Source: Paenibacillus sp. NFR01
GTDB taxonomy: Bacteria > Bacillota > Bacilli > Paenibacillales > Paenibacillaceae
Direction of reading: 5' to 3'
NCBI RefSeq assembly: GCF_900111565.1
Contig: NZ_FOIK01000001.1
Coordinates: 2,077,309 to 2,141,308 of the forward strand
Length of the DNA stretch: 64,000 nt
The position numbers were made by a program, and so were the translations under genes. Below the pieces are notes generated by a model. It was not told the origin of the DNA. It saw only the letters and a list, made by a program, of their open reading frames with translations, and did no database searches. Below are positions 42,169-51,800 of the stretch, piece after piece (position 1 is the stretch's first letter; every line of letters begins with the position of its first letter).

Positions 42169-45100
42169 ATGGGGAATCCGAAATTGGCTAAATTCAAATT
42201 CAAACCATCCATGGCGCTGCTCACCTCCGCCCTTCTGCTGGCTGCTTTTCCGGGAACCCCGGGAGCGGCAGCAGGGACAGCGGACGCTCCGGCCTCCCTT
42301 GCCGATCTGCTGAACCCGGCCCGGCCCCTCATCTTATCTTCAGGGTTCTCCGGTCCGGAGTCTTCCGGCAGCCCGGCCCGAATGTTGTCCGCCGCCGCAG
42401 CGCCTGCGGTTGTAGACCCGAATATCGACACGTCGTCCTCCGATAAGATAAGCGTCATCGTCCAGCTCAGCGGTCAGGCCGTATCCGAGGCGAAGCACTC
42501 GGCCAGCCTCTCCAGACGATCCTTCTCCCTGCAGTCGGCCGAACAGTCGGTCGTGTCGGAGCAATCCGCATTTAAGAATACGGCCCGGGTCGAAGGCATC
42601 GCCATGAAGGTGAACTACCAGTACGACACGGTGCTGAACGGCATGGAAATAACCGTCAGAGCCGATCAAATTCCAGCGCTGGCGCAACTCGCCGGGGTTA
42701 AGTCCATCAGCTTAAACAGCACTTATTATCCCATTCCCTTAATCGAAACTCCGGCGGACGAGAACGGCTCCGGACCGAATATCGAGATTGACCCGCTGGC
42801 GCAGATCGGCGTGGATACGGCCTGGCAGAGCGGGTATACCGGCAAAGGCGTAAAGGTTGGGGTTATCGATACCGGCGTGGACTATCTGCATCCCGATTTG
42901 AAGAATGCCTACAAAGGCGGCTACGATTCCTTTTATCAGGACAATGATCCCTATGAAGAGATACCGGCCATATTCGGCTTTGAGGGTACCAGCCACGGAA
43001 CTCACGTAGCCGGTACGATTGTAGGACGCGCCGAGAATAAGGATTCTGAAGTCGTCCAGAAAGGGATTGCCTATGAGGCGGATCTCTATGCCTATAAAGT
43101 GCTGGGAGCCACCTATAACGAAAGCAAAGGAATCTATGAGACCTCCGGCACCTCGGCCCAGGTGATCGACGGCATCGAGCACGCCGTGAAGGACGGCATG
43201 GATGTTATTAACCTGTCGCTCGGTTCAGATATGGAAAAGGATCCGGACTCCCCGGACTCGATCGCCGTGAATAATGCCGTGCTTTCCGGCGTTGTCGCCG
43301 TTGTCGCGAACGGCAATGCGGGAGCGGACGGCAAATACTACTATTCCATGGGCTCTCCGGCCAGCTCCCAGCTCGCGATCTCCGTAGCTGCCGCGACAAG
43401 CACCAGTACCCACTACCGGGCGAATTTCAGCGCGCAGCTGACGAATACGGTAACGGAGGAAGTATATAGCGTGACGGATATGGTCTACTCCGATCTTCTT
43501 GGATGGAGCTATAACGGAGCGAATTTCGGGGAACTGCTGGGAACCGAGCCTGTGGATGCGGTTTATGCCGGACTGGGCGATTACATCGACTACAGCAATG
43601 TTGGCGATGTTACGGGCAAGGTGGTTATTGTCTCCCGCGGCAACCTGACCTTTGTCGATAAGGTTGCCATTGCCAAGAGCCACGGGGCAAAAGCGCTGAT
43701 CCTCTTTAACGGGAATTCGCTTGGCGGATCGGAAGAAGCCGATCTTTCGGAGAGCATTCCCGGTCGAGACGGGCCGATTGGCGACATCGGCTATCTGGGT
43801 GATGATTATGCTTTCATACCCACCTTTGATATGCCGGGTATAGAAGGTCGCGCCCTGGCCCGGACCATTCTGGAGCATCCGGATCAGCCGCTGCATATTA
43901 CCTTTGGCAAGGATTATCCAATGACTCTGGAGGCCGGCGACACCATTGCCGACTTCAGCTCGCGCGGACCGAATTCCGACGATAATTACGGCATCAAGCC
44001 GGACATTAGCGCACCGGGCGTCAACATTCTGTCCACGCTGCCCGAATACGCGGCCTATTACGGCAACCCGGAATACAGCTATTATTTTGATCATGGAGAG
44101 CCGAGCTACGGCCTCGCCTATCACCGTTCCAGCGGTACCAGCATGGCCTCTCCGCACATTGCAGGTCTGGCGGCGTTGATGACTCAGGCGCATCCCGGCT
44201 GGACGCCGCTCGAGATCCGCGCCGCCCTGGCCAACACGGCGGATGAAATCTCCGATCAAAACGGTACGCCGTACGATGTGTATTCGCAAGGCGCCGGCCG
44301 GGCCGATGTTGCCGATGCATTGATTACGCCGGCTGTCGTGCAGTCCCTGGATCCGATAACCGTTTATGACGACAAAATGAACGCTTCGGTGATCCAAAGC
44401 GAGGCCAGCAGCCTGAGCTTCGGCGCCATCGATCCGGGCGCGGCGGCGCTTTCCAAACCGTTGCGGATTAAAAATCTGTCCGGGGATACGGTAACCTATA
44501 CCGCTTCGGTAGTCATGCACCCGAGCGTAACCTCCGATCCTTCCGATCCGATCCCGACACCGGATGTAAACAATATCGTTTTGGCGCTAGAGGGGTTGGG
44601 GGCAGGCTCCACGATTACGGCCGAACCGGGCGCCAGCACGCCTTTTGCACTTACCGCCCGGGCCACGGATCAGGCGGCCCACGGAGTATATGAAGGCGAG
44701 ATTCTGCTGCAGGGCACCGGGCTTCCTTCGCTTCATCTGCCGTTTGTGATCCACGTCGGCGACGATGCTGCCGACAACGACTTCGGTCTGATTGACGGAT
44801 TCCTGACCCATAAGAGAATCTCTCCTTCGACTCCCGCCGATTTATCGGTAACGCTGGCGAATGACCATACCAACTTTATGGTCGTTGAGGTTAACGGCCT
44901 TGACGGGGAGTATATCGGACGCATCTCCGAATGGTATGATTTGAATGCCGAAACGCAAGAGCTGGCATTTCTTCCTGAAGGCAGGGTAACCTTCGAAAAT
45001 ATCGACGGCAGCTACACAGACGGAACCGTAGACGAGTATGGAAATTACGTGATCAAACAACTGGAGCCGGGACAGTATAAGCTCAGTGCCTACGCCGTTC

Positions 45101-46503
45101 AGTACGACGAGAGCTTTGAGATTGCAGATGTTCAGAGTGTGAATTTGACATTTTACATGATGGGCGAAGACGAGGGCGGAGCCAGCGAACCGACGCCTTC
45201 TCCGACGCCGACGCCCGCGCCCGGCAACACCGGCGGTGGCGGTGGCGTTTCCGCTACGCCGTCTCCAACCGCAAGCAGCGCTCCGTCAAGCCCTGCCGCG
45301 CCGCCGCTGGCGGCAGTGGTTGAGCCGAACCAGACGCTTGCATCCCTTACGGGAGTCTCAACGCCGGATGGAGATCAGACCGTGATTACGCTCAGCAATG
45401 ATACGCTGATGAAAGCCTTGGAAGTTAAGTCGGCGGCGACGGTCTACAGCGTCACCGCCGCTACGGCAGATCACGGAACCCAAGCCAGCCTGAAGCTGAC
45501 CGCCGGGCAGGTGGACCTGCTGCAGTCGGCCCCCGCGGGCAGCTCGCTTGCCTTTTCGTGGAACGGCGCATCCTTATCCATACCGCTGTCCGCCCTCTCC
45601 GGCGTTGCAGCAAATGCCGATCTGACCGTCTCCATCATGCCGGACGCGAATAGCAAGGCTGCATTTAACGAGGGCTACGCCGCACTGCTTGGAACGCCTT
45701 ATACCTTCGAGGCCTATTCCACGGCTGCAGGCGTCACTACCAAAGTGACCTTCGCACCGGATCAGATCGTCCACAGAGCCTTCCTGCTGGATAAAGGCAT
45801 TGACGCGTCGGACGCGGGCGTCCTTTATATCGAGGCCGGCGACGTATACCCTGTTCCTGCCAGATTCAAGACGCTGCCGGATGGATCGACCTTGGTCATC
45901 ATCAGCCGTCCGGGTTTCTCCACTTATGCAGCCGCAACCCGAACCGTCGAATTTACGGACATCAGATCTTCCTGGGCCAAAGATCAGATTCAGCTGTTGT
46001 CCGACAAGTTCCTTCTGAATGGAACTTCCGAGGATACATTCCAGCCGAAGAGTCCGGTCACCCGGGCCCAGTTCGCCTCCATGCTCGTAACCGCGATCGG
46101 GCTGGATCGATCCGTACCAACCAATGCATTCACGGATATCAAAGGAAGCGAATGGTATGCCCGGGACGTGAATGCCGCCTACAGGGCCGGACTGATCACC
46201 GGCTACGCCGGAACATTCAGACCGAACGATGAGATTACACGCCAGGATTTGACCGTCATGCTGGCCAGAGCCATCAAGCTGCTGGATATCCAATTCTCCG
46301 GCGGAGCGGTCCGCAAGCCTTACGCCGATGCCGCCGCATTCAGCAGCTACGCCAAGGACAGCATCCAGGCGGTCAGCGATGCCGGACTGATGCAGGGCGA
46401 AGGTCAACAAGGCCAGTTCCTTTTCCATCCTGCCCTGCCGACCACCCGCGAAGCAGCAGGCAAGGTGCTGTATCAATTGCTTAGCTTAGCGGGATCGATT
46501 TAA
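42169..46503 (+). CDS. SLH-anchored subtilisin-family protease with PA domain
   Basis: This 1444-residue Vpr-like protease has a signal peptide, an inhibitor-type propeptide (residues about 90-190) and a catalytic domain with Asp234 (VGVIDTGVDYLHPDL), His276 (TSHGTHVAGTIVG) and Ser658 (SSGTSMASPHIAG). A protease-associated (PA) domain is inserted near residues 440-540 (DVTGKVVIVSRGNLTFVDKV). Fn3-like and carbohydrate-binding-like beta domains follow, then a Pro/Thr linker (EPTPSPTPTPAPGNTGGGGG), another beta domain, and three SLH domains at the C terminus (VEFTDIRSSWAKDQIQLLSD). It is likely fixed to the cell wall, complementing its released neighbour. The ATG at 42169 has a weak site; TTG at 42184 after GGGGAA is an alternative. 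Confidence 0.88.
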   Translation: MGNPKLAKFKFKPSMALLTSALLLAAFPGTPGAAAGTADAPASLADLLNPARPLILSSGFSGPESSGSPARMLSAAAAPAVVDPNIDTSSSDKISVIVQLSGQAVSEAKHSASLSRRSFSLQSAEQSVVSEQSAFKNTARVEGIAMKVNYQYDTVLNGMEITVRADQIPALAQLAGVKSISLNSTYYPIPLIETPADENGSGPNIEIDPLAQIGVDTAWQSGYTGKGVKVGVIDTGVDYLHPDLKNAYKGGYDSFYQDNDPYEEIPAIFGFEGTSHGTHVAGTIVGRAENKDSEVVQKGIAYEADLYAYKVLGATYNESKGIYETSGTSAQVIDGIEHAVKDGMDVINLSLGSDMEKDPDSPDSIAVNNAVLSGVVAVVANGNAGADGKYYYSMGSPASSQLAISVAAATSTSTHYRANFSAQLTNTVTEEVYSVTDMVYSDLLGWSYNGANFGELLGTEPVDAVYAGLGDYIDYSNVGDVTGKVVIVSRGNLTFVDKVAIAKSHGAKALILFNGNSLGGSEEADLSESIPGRDGPIGDIGYLGDDYAFIPTFDMPGIEGRALARTILEHPDQPLHITFGKDYPMTLEAGDTIADFSSRGPNSDDNYGIKPDISAPGVNILSTLPEYAAYYGNPEYSYYFDHGEPSYGLAYHRSSGTSMASPHIAGLAALMTQAHPGWTPLEIRAALANTADEISDQNGTPYDVYSQGAGRADVADALITPAVVQSLDPITVYDDKMNASVIQSEASSLSFGAIDPGAAALSKPLRIKNLSGDTVTYTASVVMHPSVTSDPSDPIPTPDVNNIVLALEGLGAGSTITAEPGASTPFALTARATDQAAHGVYEGEILLQGTGLPSLHLPFVIHVGDDAADNDFGLIDGFLTHKRISPSTPADLSVTLANDHTNFMVVEVNGLDGEYIGRISEWYDLNAETQELAFLPEGRVTFENIDGSYTDGTVDEYGNYVIKQLEPGQYKLSAYAVQYDESFEIADVQSVNLTFYMMGEDEGGASEPTPSPTPTPAPGNTGGGGGVSATPSPTASSAPSSPAAPPLAAVVEPNQTLASLTGVSTPDGDQTVITLSNDTLMKALEVKSAATVYSVTAATADHGTQASLKLTAGQVDLLQSAPAGSSLAFSWNGASLSIPLSALSGVAANADLTVSIMPDANSKAAFNEGYAALLGTPYTFEAYSTAAGVTTKVTFAPDQIVHRAFLLDKGIDASDAGVLYIEAGDVYPVPARFKTLPDGSTLVIISRPGFSTYAAATRTVEFTDIRSSWAKDQIQLLSDKFLLNGTSEDTFQPKSPVTRAQFASMLVTAIGLDRSVPTNAFTDIKGSEWYARDVNAAYRAGLITGYAGTFRPNDEITRQDLTVMLARAIKLLDIQFSGGAVRKPYADAAAFSSYAKDSIQAVSDAGLMQGEGQQGQFLFHPALPTTREAAGKVLYQLLSLAGSI

Positions 46504-46516
46504 CGCCATCACGCAC

Positions 46517-46563
46517 AAATCCCCCTGCCATCAGGTGACTGTTGGCAGGGGGATTTTCTTTTT
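46517..46563 (+). terminator. Terminator of the protease pair
   Basis: AAATCCCCCTGCCA pairs perfectly with TGGCAGGGGGATTT and is followed by TCTTTTT. Confidence 0.92.
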
Positions 46564-46569
46564 CAAGCA

Positions 46570-46847
46570 CTTTAGCTGTTATTCGTCCGCTTAATTCAAA
46601 ACGATGCTGAAAATCCCGGATTCCATAATGCGCTGCCGTCATACGCTTAGATATGATCAAATTCATGTGATTCTGGACATAGCCCATCGGGAAAATGTAG
46701 TTAACTGCAAATGGTTTACTCGTTAAAAGCTTTTAACTTGCGAATTTCTTTGATTAACCGGACTGCCATATCATCTGCACTCGTCGCCTTTTCGGTTTGA
46801 CCAGCATTTGGTCCGAGTACGCCCACACCACCTGCATTGGATACCAT
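46570..46847 (-). pseudogene. Remnant of a nitronate monooxygenase gene
   Basis: On the minus strand from 46847 the reading MVSNAGGVGVLGPNAGQTEK, then ATSADDMAVRLIKEIRKL, is the FMN-site part of nitronate monooxygenase (2-nitropropane dioxygenase family). A frameshift near 46,735 is needed to continue with TSKPFAVNYIFPMGYVQNHM, also typical of the family. After that the similarity fades and the frame ends in the terminator of the protease gene. Only about 70 of some 330-360 residues remain, with no start site. The fragment is thus a decayed gene of unknown origin. Confidence 0.65.
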
Positions 46848-46917
46848 TCGAAAAGATAGAGTATTTCAGCAAATACTACGGCGATAAACACGAATTCGAT
46901 TTAAGGAACTCTTAAAT

Positions 46918-46968
46918 AAACTTATGATCTCACCTTAACTTTCCTCAAGATGGGATCATAAGTTTTTA
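46918..46968. terminator. Terminator between the GH32 locus and the protease region
   Basis: AAACTTATGATC (46918-46929) pairs with GATCATAAGTTT (46954-46965). A T tract follows on the plus strand and a weaker TTTATTT on the minus strand. It lies 10 bases after the stop of the GH32 gene at 46978 and ends the fructan locus. Confidence 0.75.
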
Positions 46969-46977
46969 TTAAGACGG

Positions 46978-48399
46978 TTACAGAGTTTCTACCTTGACAC
47001 GATTAAACTCTGCTGTCCCTTGACTAACAAATAAGGCAAGCTTCCCGTGCTGAATATCATATATTCTTGCACTCAAAGCCACTTCCCCTCCGACATAAAT
47101 TTCACAGATCGTTCCGTCCACGAATATTTTCAGTTCATACTTCCGATCCGGCTGCAGCATAAGCGGACGTTCCAGCTCTACATCGTAAGGAAAAGTTTTG
47201 CCTCCCTCTTCCGTTTGCATAATTGATCCACGGAAGGTAATCCGGCTTCGTTCGGGTTCCAGCGTGATATAGTAGGCAATATCCAGCCCCTCCTCTGCCC
47301 TGAGCATGATCCCCAAACCTTGAGTAGAACCGGAGTAAGAAACATCGGCTGATATTTTGCATAAATCCGGCAATTCTTCCTCTGTGATGCAGCCGGCAAA
47401 GGAATATGGAGAGTCGCATCGGATCGAAGTCTCTGTTATTGCCCACTCTCCGGCAACTCCAATAAAATGGGCAGGTGCTTGGCAGGCGAAAGCCGAGTCT
47501 ATGGTTTCCGGAACTTTTACACCTAGCGTCCCATCCGGGCGTTGTAGGATTTCATGCACAACCATATTGCCTCCCCAATCCCATGTATCATAATCTTTGC
47601 CGGAGGCTTCAGGCGGATTCCAGCCAAACAGATCGTCGTTTTTTGTCGGATTCCAGCCGAACAAATAACGTTTTTGTCCATCGGATACGGATTTCGCGGC
47701 ATAATAAGCCCGCCCATCAAAGGCTTCCTCCGGCGGTGTAATCCACGGCCCGTTCAAGGAACGACTCATCCGGTAAAAGGTACCAAAACGCCCCGTATAA
47801 GAAGAATAGATAAGGTACCACCAGTCCCCCATCCGGAACAGGTCTGGGCATTCATGAGCTCCGACATGTAATTTCGGCGCATACAGCGGCTCCCGGTATT
47901 CCCAATGCCTGAGATCCTTAGATGACAGCAAACCTGTGCAGCCTTTCCGGTTTGTCGGTCCTTTGGCCAGTGCTGCGATCAGCATCCAGTATTGCCCTTC
48001 TTCTTCATTCCAGAAAACAAAGGGATCACGCCAGTCCGCCAGCTCATAAATTTCGCCATCCGGACCAAAAGTGTCTTCGGGAATCGGCTCCCATGTCCGT
48101 AGATCCTTACTGATGGCATGACAGGCAAACTGTTTGCCTTCTGGAAAGATGCAATAGAACATGTGATAGATATCATCAACCTTGAGAATATGCCCAGTCC
48201 CGCCTTCAATTTTACAAGCTCCCTCTTCCCTGAAATGAATGAAATCCTTCGTTCCAAGCAAATGCCAGCCTTGCTCAAGGCTCTCTTGATTATTTTCTCT
48301 CCAGCCATGGAGATAGAATAGTTTAAACTCCCCGTGTTCATAGTAGGGGATTACATCCCCCACCCAGGCATTCTCCGGACGATAAAAAAATTCTTTCAT
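46978..48399 (-). CDS. Intracellular GH32 family glycoside hydrolase (divergent)
   Basis: This 473-residue enzyme has a five-bladed propeller domain and a C-terminal beta-sandwich. The three catalytic acids of GH32 are present: Asp15 in WVGDVIPYY (nucleophile), Asp125 in DWRDPFVFW (transition-state stabiliser) and Glu183 in HECPDLF (acid/base). The first motif lacks the usual N-D-P-N-G context. The C-terminal sandwich holds an ITFRGSIMQTEEGG strand and a FVDGTICEIYVGGE turn. There is no signal peptide. GGGGAGG precedes the ATG at 48399. It probably cleaves short beta-fructosides in the cytoplasm and is the last gene of the fructan locus. Confidence 0.88.
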   Translation of the reverse strand: MKEFFYRPENAWVGDVIPYYEHGEFKLFYLHGWRENNQESLEQGWHLLGTKDFIHFREEGACKIEGGTGHILKVDDIYHMFYCIFPEGKQFACHAISKDLRTWEPIPEDTFGPDGEIYELADWRDPFVFWNEEEGQYWMLIAALAKGPTNRKGCTGLLSSKDLRHWEYREPLYAPKLHVGAHECPDLFRMGDWWYLIYSSYTGRFGTFYRMSRSLNGPWITPPEEAFDGRAYYAAKSVSDGQKRYLFGWNPTKNDDLFGWNPPEASGKDYDTWDWGGNMVVHEILQRPDGTLGVKVPETIDSAFACQAPAHFIGVAGEWAITETSIRCDSPYSFAGCITEEELPDLCKISADVSYSGSTQGLGIMLRAEEGLDIAYYITLEPERSRITFRGSIMQTEEGGKTFPYDVELERPLMLQPDRKYELKIFVDGTICEIYVGGEVALSARIYDIQHGKLALFVSQGTAEFNRVKVETL

Positions 48400-48445
48400 T
48401 TGTTATTCCTCCCCGTTATACATAGAGCTCCGGTCAAAGTAAATC

Positions 48446-48502
48446 AGAGAAAGCCGGAGTCATGGCGAAGGTGGACATCACCTTGCTTCCCCGGCTCTCT
48501 CT
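48446..48502 (-). terminator. Hairpin between the SLH levanase and the last GH32 gene
   Basis: AGAGAAAGCCGG (48446-48457) pairs imperfectly with CCGGCTCTCTCT (48491-48502), with an inner AAGGTG/CACCTT hairpin. There is a short T-rich tail on the minus strand. It may be a partial terminator that lowers expression of the downstream gene. Confidence 0.5.
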
Positions 48503-48508
48503 TAATCG

Positions 48509-48818
48509 TTATTTGTTGACTTCATCCAGCAGCAGCGAGATCATTTGCGCGCTCTCCGCACGATCCACCGTTTCATGAGGCATGAATAACTGATTGCCGC
48601 GCCCGTCAACTACCCCAAGCTCCTGTAAGGCAGCCACTGCATCTGAAGCCCAACCGCTTATCGTACCGGTATCCTTGAAATTGCTTTGCCGATGAAGAGC
48701 AGCCTTCTGTCCTGTTTGAAACAGGTATGCTTTGTATATCATGGACGCCATTTCTTCACGGCTTATGGTGTCCTCCGGCGCAAAGGTATCTTTGCTTCTT
48801 CCAGTGACAATTCCCGCT
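48509..48818 (-). pseudogene. Detached SLH tail of the surface levanase
   Basis: This stretch encodes the rest of SLH domain 2 and a full SLH domain 3 (AGIVTGRSKDTFAPEDTISR, then MASMIYKAYL; FKDTGTISGWASDAVAALQE, then LFMPHETVDRAESAQM). It is in a different frame from the large gene at 48763-54147. It has no start of its own. Adding one base near 48,814-48,820 (reading ACG AAG GCG GGA instead of ACG AAG CGG GA) restores an unbroken SLH array. Confidence 0.8.
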
Positions 48819-51800
48819 TCGTAGCTGCTGCAATCGAAGAAGCATACCATTTCACGGGTGCTACATCCTTAAACATAGTTGAGTTTGTTCCTGTTATTCC
48901 GAGTGCACGAGTGATCAAGGAAGCCAACTCCGCTCTGCTTACCTTTTGCTTCGGTGCGAATGCCGTTTCGCTCACTCCCAGGACAATTTGCTTTGCAGCC
49001 ATCCTTTTTATAACATCATAGGCCCAGTAGGAGGCATTCACATCTTCAAAAGATTTATCATAAGTAAGGACAGCATACTTGCTGAAATGACCCACCTCAG
49101 CCGTCCATTTACCGTCTGCATAGGTTCCGCCCCTATACTCCAGTCTGCCGTCATCCGAGATGTAATATATACCCGTTAAATCTTGGCGGGAATTGGCCAG
49201 TGCGCTCAATTTGACGGTGATAGGTTTAGAGAACTTCGCAAGCGTCTGTTTCGTTCCGCCGGGCTTTACAATAGACAACTTGAAATCGTAGATCTCTCCG
49301 GCCACTGAAATGGCTGCCTGATTTCTTTGTGCGGCTTGCCCAATCAGCTCTTTGCTCTGCTCTGAAGGTAAAGCCTCCATTTCAAAAGAGATCTTCGCCT
49401 GCTCAAGCTCATTCCCCGTAACCATTGCCTGTAAATCCTTCAATACGTCTGCGGGAACTTCAATTTCCACATCTGTATTTTTAATCTTCAGTGCATTCTT
49501 ACCGTCATTTGCTGCCAGGGCCGCAGAAAACTGTACCTGCCGCTCCCCTTTAGCCAGCTCGAATGATAAGCTGCCCGGGCTAACCGGTGTGCTGTCCTGA
49601 TTTACAGGCTGACTCGGAGGATTGGTTGGATCGCTCGGGCTGGTCGGGTCCGACCCGTTCTGCACCTTAACCGGTACATTGAAATCATCGACGTTAATAT
49701 GTCCGAATCCGCCGGTGGATTGGTCAACTACCTTGATATAAAGCTCCTGGCCGATATAAGGGGATGCATCCCAGATCTTCCGTTGATACTCCTCATAATT
49801 CGTAGCTGTCTCTTTAAACAGCTCCTTGCCGTCCGAAGCCCGGACCAGTGCAACATAAAGCTTATCGATATCGCGCCCGCCGCTGACCAGGAAGTTGATC
49901 TTGCCGTTGCCGCCAAGGACGAACTTCTGCGACTTGAGCGTTCCCGTTAACCCGTCACCGCCGGCTGCCTCGTTGAAGCCCCACAAATGATAGCCGCCCG
50001 GAATTTTATGCGATGGATTAAAGTAGATCGTATCCCAGAACAACTGGGCATCGGTCACATGGACGTCCTGGAAGGCGTCTCCTTCCGCAATCCAGCCCGT
50101 TAAGTCGCCGGTAGCAAAATCATGGTTAGGCAGATCCGTAATATCGGTGTATACGGAATTATCCCAGTTGTCTGGAACATCGACCGGTGCTGCCGTTTCA
50201 CCCGTCAAGGCATTCATATTCCATACTTTCATCGACTTGACCGTAATATCGTTGTCGGCCCATACCTTGAGGCCCAAGGAATCGTATCTTCCTACGTAGA
50301 CACGAGTGGTCAGTTTTTTCTTATTGTTGGCAAAGGCTTCGACTACCGAGCGGTCCAGGAAAATATGGAGCTTCAGATTCTCTCCGTTCAGATCTACATA
50401 TCCGCCCTGAATGCCATCCACACGGACATCCGGGTCGATACTGCTCTTGGTCCGGTCCACATTGAATGTATGGTCGGTCTTGTCATAGTAAATCAGCGTT
50501 TCCTCCTGGCCGTTATCGGAGCGCCGTACTTTAAGGCCAAATTTCTCGGCTTCACCAGGATCGATCTCCATCACGATCTCCAGCATGTCGCCTTTGACAT
50601 TTTGGATCAACTGATTGGCTGCTTGCAGATTTTTGTCTGTAAAGTCAGCCAACTTATTGCCCCGCAGACTCTGTAATTCTTCAATCGGCTCAATGCGCAA
50701 TTCATCGTGCTCATCCAGGCTCAAGGAAACCGGCAGCGCCAGATTATGCGCCCATCCGGCTTGGTATTCAGCCTGGGGTGTTCTTACATTCTGCACCATG
50801 GAAAATACGACCGTTCTTCCGTCGGGGGTCACCATACCGCTCTCTGCGGTTAAATAGCCGTCGCCGACATCCATTTTGGAAGGCGCATCCTGGTCGGGTA
50901 TAAATTTATAGTTATCCCGGTCCCAGGTTCCAATCCAATAGAACACCTCAACATCCCGTTGCACATCGTTTGCCGGCGGGACCTGCTCCGGTTTCTCATG
51001 TGGATTGATCATGAAAATATACTTCTGTTTACCGGTGCTATCCTTGCCTAACGGCAGCAGCACCGGCAGTTCCCAAACGGTACCGAGCTCCGGATACAAG
51101 TTTCTGTCACTGACGTAAAGCGGCCCCTTATACTCCCAGTTGTACATATCGTCGGATACATACACCAGGGCTGTACCGCTGCTAAAGTCTTTAAGGCCAG
51201 ACGTAACTAACTGATACCACTTATCCGTCTCTTGGTCATACCACACGAACGGGTCTCTGAACTCGTTATGGATACCATTACCGTTCTGCTCGGTAACCGG
51301 GTCCGGATAGGTCACCCACTTCTCCAAATTAGGGTCCGACAAATCAGCCGGAGTTGCCAGCCCAGTTCTTTGGTTCGGCGATAGAGAATCATTGCCCGCG
51401 GTGAAAAACAGAACCGGATTTCCGTCGCGATCATACGCGGCGCTGCCTGACCATACCCCATCCGGATCAAGGGTGCCTGCTTCAGGGGCAAGCGCGGGTC
51501 TCACATTTTCCCAATGCACCATATCGTCACTCACCCAATGTCCCCAGTGGATTTGGTGCCAATACGGACCTTGCGGGTTATGCTGATAAAACAAATGATA
51601 TTTACCGTTATAATAAATAGGTGCATGCGCTTCATTCATCCAGTTTTGTGGTGGCATCGCATGGTATTGTGGACGGTGCTGATCCCCGTCATACACACTA
51701 GGATCCTCGTCGATATCTCCGTTTGGAATGTCCGGGACCACGCCGCCGTGAAGCGTCTTTACACTTTCATATTCAGCAAGAACTTCTTGGCCTGTGAGTG

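Noticed and set aside
43225..44520. 431-codon minus-strand frame inside the second protease
   Set aside because: The plus-strand protease has all catalytic motifs here; the reverse frame is a by-product of GC-rich codons.
46481..46687. Separate 68-residue gene before the fructan locus
   Set aside because: Its upstream part is the frame-shifted continuation of a nitronate monooxygenase remnant, and its downstream part reads through the protease terminator.
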